From assembly GCA_020717885.1 (NCBI GenBank), contig DYDN01000047.1:1-6863 (forward strand): a stretch of 6,863 bases of DNA, given 5' to 3'. The stretch is from Candidatus Forterrea sp. GTDB lineage: Archaea > Iainarchaeota > Iainarchaeia > Iainarchaeales > JAAZKV01. The notes under the pieces are model-generated. The model ran no database searches, was not told the DNA's origin, and saw nothing but the letters and a program-made list of their open reading frames with translations. Below are positions 4,105-6,863 of this stretch, piece after piece. Every line of letters begins with the position of its first letter. Within the stretch, counting starts at the first letter, position 1. The position numbers and the translations under genes were made by a program.

Positions 4105-4529
4105 AGCTCTTCTGGCTTAAAAATATCTACAAACTTTCTCGCAAAGTCAAAATGAAAGTTTCTTGAAACGACTGCATAATTATAGTGCTTTGCTAGTTCA
4201 ATTAGCAAAGCATCTGTTTTTGGAATTCTTTCTTTGAATGCGAGAACTCTTGCTTTTTGAGTAAACTCAAAAGAATACTCAAGCAGCTCAATTTTATGTT
4301 TTGTACTCAATAAATCAAAAACATTTTCCCAAACTTCTTTCTGACTAAAACCTAGAACATTTCCAATCTCAAAAACAACATCGCGAGTAATAAGAACCAC
4401 ATATTTGCAACTCACTGCATTCTTAAAGAACTCAAAAGCAAAATCGCCCAAAGGAAGCAAATTATCTTTTCTATCCAAATAGTGGTCAAGAAAAATATTC
4501 GAGTCGACAAGCATTCTTTTTGAGTCCAT
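4101..4529 (-). CDS. PIN-domain ribonuclease, VapC-like toxin candidate
   Basis: This is a 142-residue protein matching the size of a single PIN domain, a metal-dependent RNase fold. Acidic residues fall at the expected places: D9 in MLVDSNIFLDHYL, E54 in DVVFEIGNVLG and D106 in IPKTDALLIELA. The fourth position, normally the D of a TRD-type motif, is N124 in VVSRNFHFDF; D128 nearby might substitute, so activity is uncertain. No signal peptide or membrane segment is seen. TTTAAAAA at 4552-4559 is centred 26-27 nt before the ATG and no ribosome binding site is present, which suggests a leaderless mRNA. In ordinary vapBC modules antitoxin and toxin are co-directional; here the RHH partner lies tail to tail with overlapping stop codons. 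Alternatives are a stand-alone PIN RNase in RNA processing. Confidence 0.85.
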   Translation of the reverse strand: MDSKRMLVDSNIFLDHYLDRKDNLLPLGDFAFEFFKNAVSCKYVVLITRDVVFEIGNVLGFSQKEVWENVFDLLSTKHKIELLEYSFEFTQKARVLAFKERIPKTDALLIELAKHYNYAVVSRNFHFDFARKFVDIFKPEEL

Positions 4530-4551
4530 TTAGATGAAAGTTGTGAGGGAG

Positions 4552-4559
4552 TTTAAAAA
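4552..4559 (-). promoter_or_regulatory. TATA box of the PIN gene
   Basis: The minus strand reads TTTTTAAA, centred about 26-27 nt from the ATG at 4529. It lies in the 88-nt gap after livF, so the PIN gene can be transcribed independently of the liv operon. Confidence 0.5.
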
Positions 4560-4617
4560 TCAGCAATGCAAATACGTTAACTGACGAATCAAATTGGGCT
4601 GAAAATGAACAAGAACT

Positions 4618-5331
4618 TCATTCCCCACCAAAGTAAATATTCTTTATTTTCTTATCATGCAATAGCTTCTTCCCGCCCTCAAGCGCAATTTTTCCCTGCT
4701 CAAGAACATAAGTTCGGTTCGCTATCTTTACTGCTTGCTTTGCATTCTGTTCCACAATAATTACTGAAATACCTTCTTTGTTAATCTCAATTATTTTATC
4801 AAACACTTCCTTCATTGCTTTGGGAGAAAGCCCTAGTGAGGGTTCATCAAATAAAATTAGTTCAGGGTCCTGAATAAGTGCGCGCGCAATCGCAAGGAGT
4901 TGCTGCTGACCGCCGGAAAGAGAAAATGCATAATCATTCTGCTTTTCTTTTAAGAAAGGAAACTTTTTGAAGACTTCATCCATGTTACGCTTAATTACTT
5001 CCTTATCAGCGATGGTGTAAGCGCCCATCTCGAGGTTTTCTCGAACAGAAAGGTCAGAGAACACTTGCCTTCCTTGTGGAACAAAACTAATTCCCTCCTC
5101 AATCAAATCATGCGTCGGGAGCTTTGTAATATCCTTATCCTTAAACATTATTTTACCTGAGTGAATCTCGCACAAATTGAAAATGCTCTTTAGGAGAGTG
5201 GATTTACCCGAACCATTCGGACCAATTAACGCAGTAATCTTGCCCTTCTTTACGGAGAAAGAACAATCATTCACGGCTTTTACTCCGCCGAAATGCTTTG
5301 AGAGATTATCAACACGCAACATATATATCAT
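4618..5331 (-). CDS. livF: ABC transporter ATP-binding protein, LivF-type (branched-chain amino acid importer)
   Basis: This 237-residue cytosolic ATPase energises the LivH-LivM permease. It has Walker A GPNGSGKST (37-45), Q-loop Q86 in FVPQGRQVF, signature LSGGQQQ (138-144), Walker B LILFDEP (158-164) and D-loop SLGLSP (165-170). VEQN (193-196) stands where most ABC ATPases have the H-loop; this, with the PQGR...LSVREN segment, is diagnostic of LivF as opposed to LivG. The N-terminal KHFGGVKAVND is closer to LivG style. The ATG at 5331 overlaps the livM stop as ATGA, showing translational coupling. An internal ATG (5322, giving MLRVDNLSKHFGG) is closer to the usual family start and is preceded by GGAATGAT, so the true start is open between these two. 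No LivG lies in the window, and the gene downstream is the PIN gene. Confidence 0.93.
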   Translation of the reverse strand: MIYMLRVDNLSKHFGGVKAVNDCSFSVKKGKITALIGPNGSGKSTLLKSIFNLCEIHSGKIMFKDKDITKLPTHDLIEEGISFVPQGRQVFSDLSVRENLEMGAYTIADKEVIKRNMDEVFKKFPFLKEKQNDYAFSLSGGQQQLLAIARALIQDPELILFDEPSLGLSPKAMKEVFDKIIEINKEGISVIIVEQNAKQAVKIANRTYVLEQGKIALEGGKKLLHDKKIKNIYFGGE

Positions 5332-6200
5332 TCCAATTCAATCTTCCCATCAATTCCTTTTGGTCTGAAGAGAAGAATTATCAATAAAAGTAATGCGTAA
5401 ATTATTTGCCTTGCCGGGCCCACTACGCTTGAAGGGAAACCAATAAACCTTAGCGGCTCTGGCAAGAGAACAATAATTATTGCGGCAATAATTGTGCCCT
5501 CTAGTGATGCTAAACCGCCAATTATTACAATCGCGAGCACTGGAATTAATTGCAAGAGCGTGAATGAACTCGGGTCAATGAAAGTAATGTAACTTGCATA
5601 CAACGAACCCGCAATTCCCGCAAAGAACGCGGAGATTGCTAACGAATAGCATTTCACCCTAAAAGTTTTCTTCGCCAAGGTTTTTGATGCAAGTTCATCA
5701 TCCCTAATAGATTCAAGTACTCTCCCAAATGGCGAAGTGACAACACGCTTAATCACTAAATATGAAACCAAAGCAATTATTGCAACTAGGGCGAGGAAAG
5801 CCAAATTATCTGAGAAAACAAATCCAAAGAGTTCTGGCTTTGGAATCCCTGGAAGTCCTAGCGGACCGCGAGTAAGTTCAACCCAATTAAGTGCAATTGC
5901 ATATATTACAAATGAAAAACCAAGGGTTGCAAGCGCAAGATAATCCCCTTTGAGTTTATTTGTTGGAAATGCGAGCACAATACCAAACACTGCGGAAATT
6001 AATCCTGCCGCAATAATTGCAATCCAAAAAGGAAAACCATTCAGCGCCAAAAGAGCGGAAACATATGCGCCCGTGCAATAAAACGCGATGTGACCGAAGT
6101 TAAACAAACCAGTAAAGCCCATGCTCAATTGGAGCGAGATTGAGAGAATAATATAAATCCCGACAAGAATTGCTAAGTGAATTAAGTATGCTTCAATCAT
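5328..6200 (-). CDS. livM: Branched-chain amino acid ABC transporter permease LivM
   Basis: This is a 290-residue integral membrane protein with about eight to nine hydrophobic segments, forming half of the importer channel. Family landmarks occur in order: LSMGFTGLFNFGHIAFYCTG (25-44), LKGDYLALATLGF (83-95), LTRGPLGLPGI (109-119) and the cytoplasmic coupling loop SPFGRVLESIRDDELASKTL (156-175) that docks on the ATPase. These are followed by AISAFFAGIAGSLYA (188-202), IVIIGGLASLEGT (225-237) and the terminal LLFRPKGI. Length matches LivM homologues without extra domains. GGTG at 6207-6210 lies 6 nt before the ATG as a ribosome binding site, and the gene begins 13 nt after livH. Ligand range cannot be told from the permease; branched-chain amino acids, other amides or short-chain compounds such as urea use relatives. 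Confidence 0.94.
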   Translation of the reverse strand: MIEAYLIHLAILVGIYIILSISLQLSMGFTGLFNFGHIAFYCTGAYVSALLALNGFPFWIAIIAAGLISAVFGIVLAFPTNKLKGDYLALATLGFSFVIYAIALNWVELTRGPLGLPGIPKPELFGFVFSDNLAFLALVAIIALVSYLVIKRVVTSPFGRVLESIRDDELASKTLAKKTFRVKCYSLAISAFFAGIAGSLYASYITFIDPSSFTLLQLIPVLAIVIIGGLASLEGTIIAAIIIVLLPEPLRFIGFPSSVVGPARQIIYALLLLIILLFRPKGIDGKIELE

Positions 6201-6213
6201 TTACAACACCAAT

Positions 6214-6863
6214 TTATGCTCCAGCTTGCTTATCTCCCTGTTTTTTTATTCCTAAAATCCCCTGCGGTCTGAAGATTAGGAAAATGAATAATATTACAAA
6301 TGCAATCGCGTCCTTATAACCGCTTGGAAGGAACCATATCCCAAAATTCTCAGCGAGACCCAAAAGGAATGACCCGAGTATGGCCCCAGGGACACTTCCA
6401 ACCCCGCCAATAATTGCGCCAGTGAAACCCTTAATCATTAAGTTTGTGCCCATGGTGGGCTCAAGGTTCTGCTCAAGACCAATTAGAATCCCGGCAATCC
6501 CTGCAACAGCGGAACCAATAACAAAACTCCAAGCAAAAATTTTGCTCGAGGAAATACCCATTATCTCCGCAACATCTTTATTATCAGAAACCGCGCGCAT
6601 TGCTTTACCCAACCTTGTTTTCTTCATGAAAACGAATAGGAGTGCCAAGAGAACTATTGAAGTAACAATAATCACAACCTGAAGCGGAGTAATTATTGCG
6701 CCAAAGAATTCCAAACCCTTCTCCACTTTAATTAAATTAATTGTTTTCACATCCGCGCCGAAGAAAAGAAGAATCATTGATTCAAAGAAAATCAAAAGAG
6801 CAATACTCGCAATGGGCTTTGTTGAAAGTCTTTGTTTTTAGGGGAGAATTTTGTTGCCTTAAA
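6214..6863 (-). CDS. livH: Branched-chain amino acid ABC transporter permease LivH, 5'-truncated by the window and apparently frameshifted
   Basis: The open frame (6214-6837) encodes the C-terminal two thirds of LivH. Landmarks are the coupling loop TRLGKAMRAVSDNKDVAEIMGI (split around residues 60-81 counted from a TTG at 6795), then FVIGSAVAGIAGILIG, MIKGFTGAIIGGVGSVPGAILG, GLAEN and the final LIFRPQGILG. LivH is normally about 290-310 residues. Homology clearly continues upstream of 6795: codons up to 6835 read KQRLSTKPIASIALLIFFES, matching the LivH segment before the mid-protein helix. A TAA at 6838-6840 then closes this frame. The adjacent frame reads FKATKF, SPKNKDF to the window edge, which fits the preceding LivH segment. 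One missing T in the run at 6823-6826 would join them. So this is a frameshift mutation, a sequencing indel, or less likely recoding. The missing N-terminus (about 100 residues) lies outside the window. Confidence 0.85.

Noticed and set aside
5177..6682. Plus-strand ORFs at 5177-5368, 5737-5943 and 6380-6682
   Set aside because: Antisense shadows of livF, livM and livH, which have full family motifs.

Overview
This window is AT-rich archaeal chromosome. The evidence is an archaeal/eukaryotic-type ribosomal protein L10e (uL16), an intron-containing tRNA-Cys with a bulge-helix-bulge splice geometry, tRNAs without encoded CCA, TATA-type promoters placed for leaderless transcripts, a GGTGA ribosome binding site, and an RHH/PIN pair. 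The compact layout and the divergent L10e with a low-complexity tail suggest a DPANN-like lineage (Woesearchaeota, Pacearchaeota, Diapherotrites or similar). That placement is inference; no rRNA gene is present to confirm it.

Left part (1-1750). The minus strand carries a 42-codon fragment of a BRO-N/antirepressor-type protein, missed by ordinary length cut-offs, behind a good TATA box. Upstream of it is tRNA-Gly(CCC). Divergently, on the plus strand, lies tRNA-Cys(GCA), split by a 90-nt intron at position 37/38. The last 13 nt of this tRNA plus the next base recur exactly at 1736-1749 in the same orientation. That is the geometry left by integration at a tRNA 3' end. The roughly 1.1 kb between the copies holds one unfamiliar ORF of 252 aa, in which I see ADP-ribosyltransferase-like motifs, and a short segment resembling the 16S rRNA 530 loop.

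Middle (1751-3834). A single-gene L10e unit has its own TATA box, a leader with two TAAGGCTTA repeats, and a hairpin plus T-run terminator. It converges on a minus-strand peptidase S51 (PepE-type) gene. Upstream of pepE is a 312-nt gene-free stretch unusually dense in inverted repeats, including a 10-bp closing pair that ends beside the pepE start codon and a separate rod-like hairpin. These are candidates for a structured leader and a small RNA.

Right (3835-6863). An RHH antitoxin-like gene (plus) and a PIN-domain gene (minus) face each other tail to tail with overlapping stop codons. A 22-bp palindrome sits between the RHH TATA-like box and its start codon. The minus-strand livH-livM-livF genes form an operon of an ABC importer for branched-chain amino acids or similar ligands: two permeases and one ATPase, with no LivG or binding protein in view. 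The livH reading frame appears broken near 6823-6826 just before the window edge, either by a real lesion or a sequencing indel.
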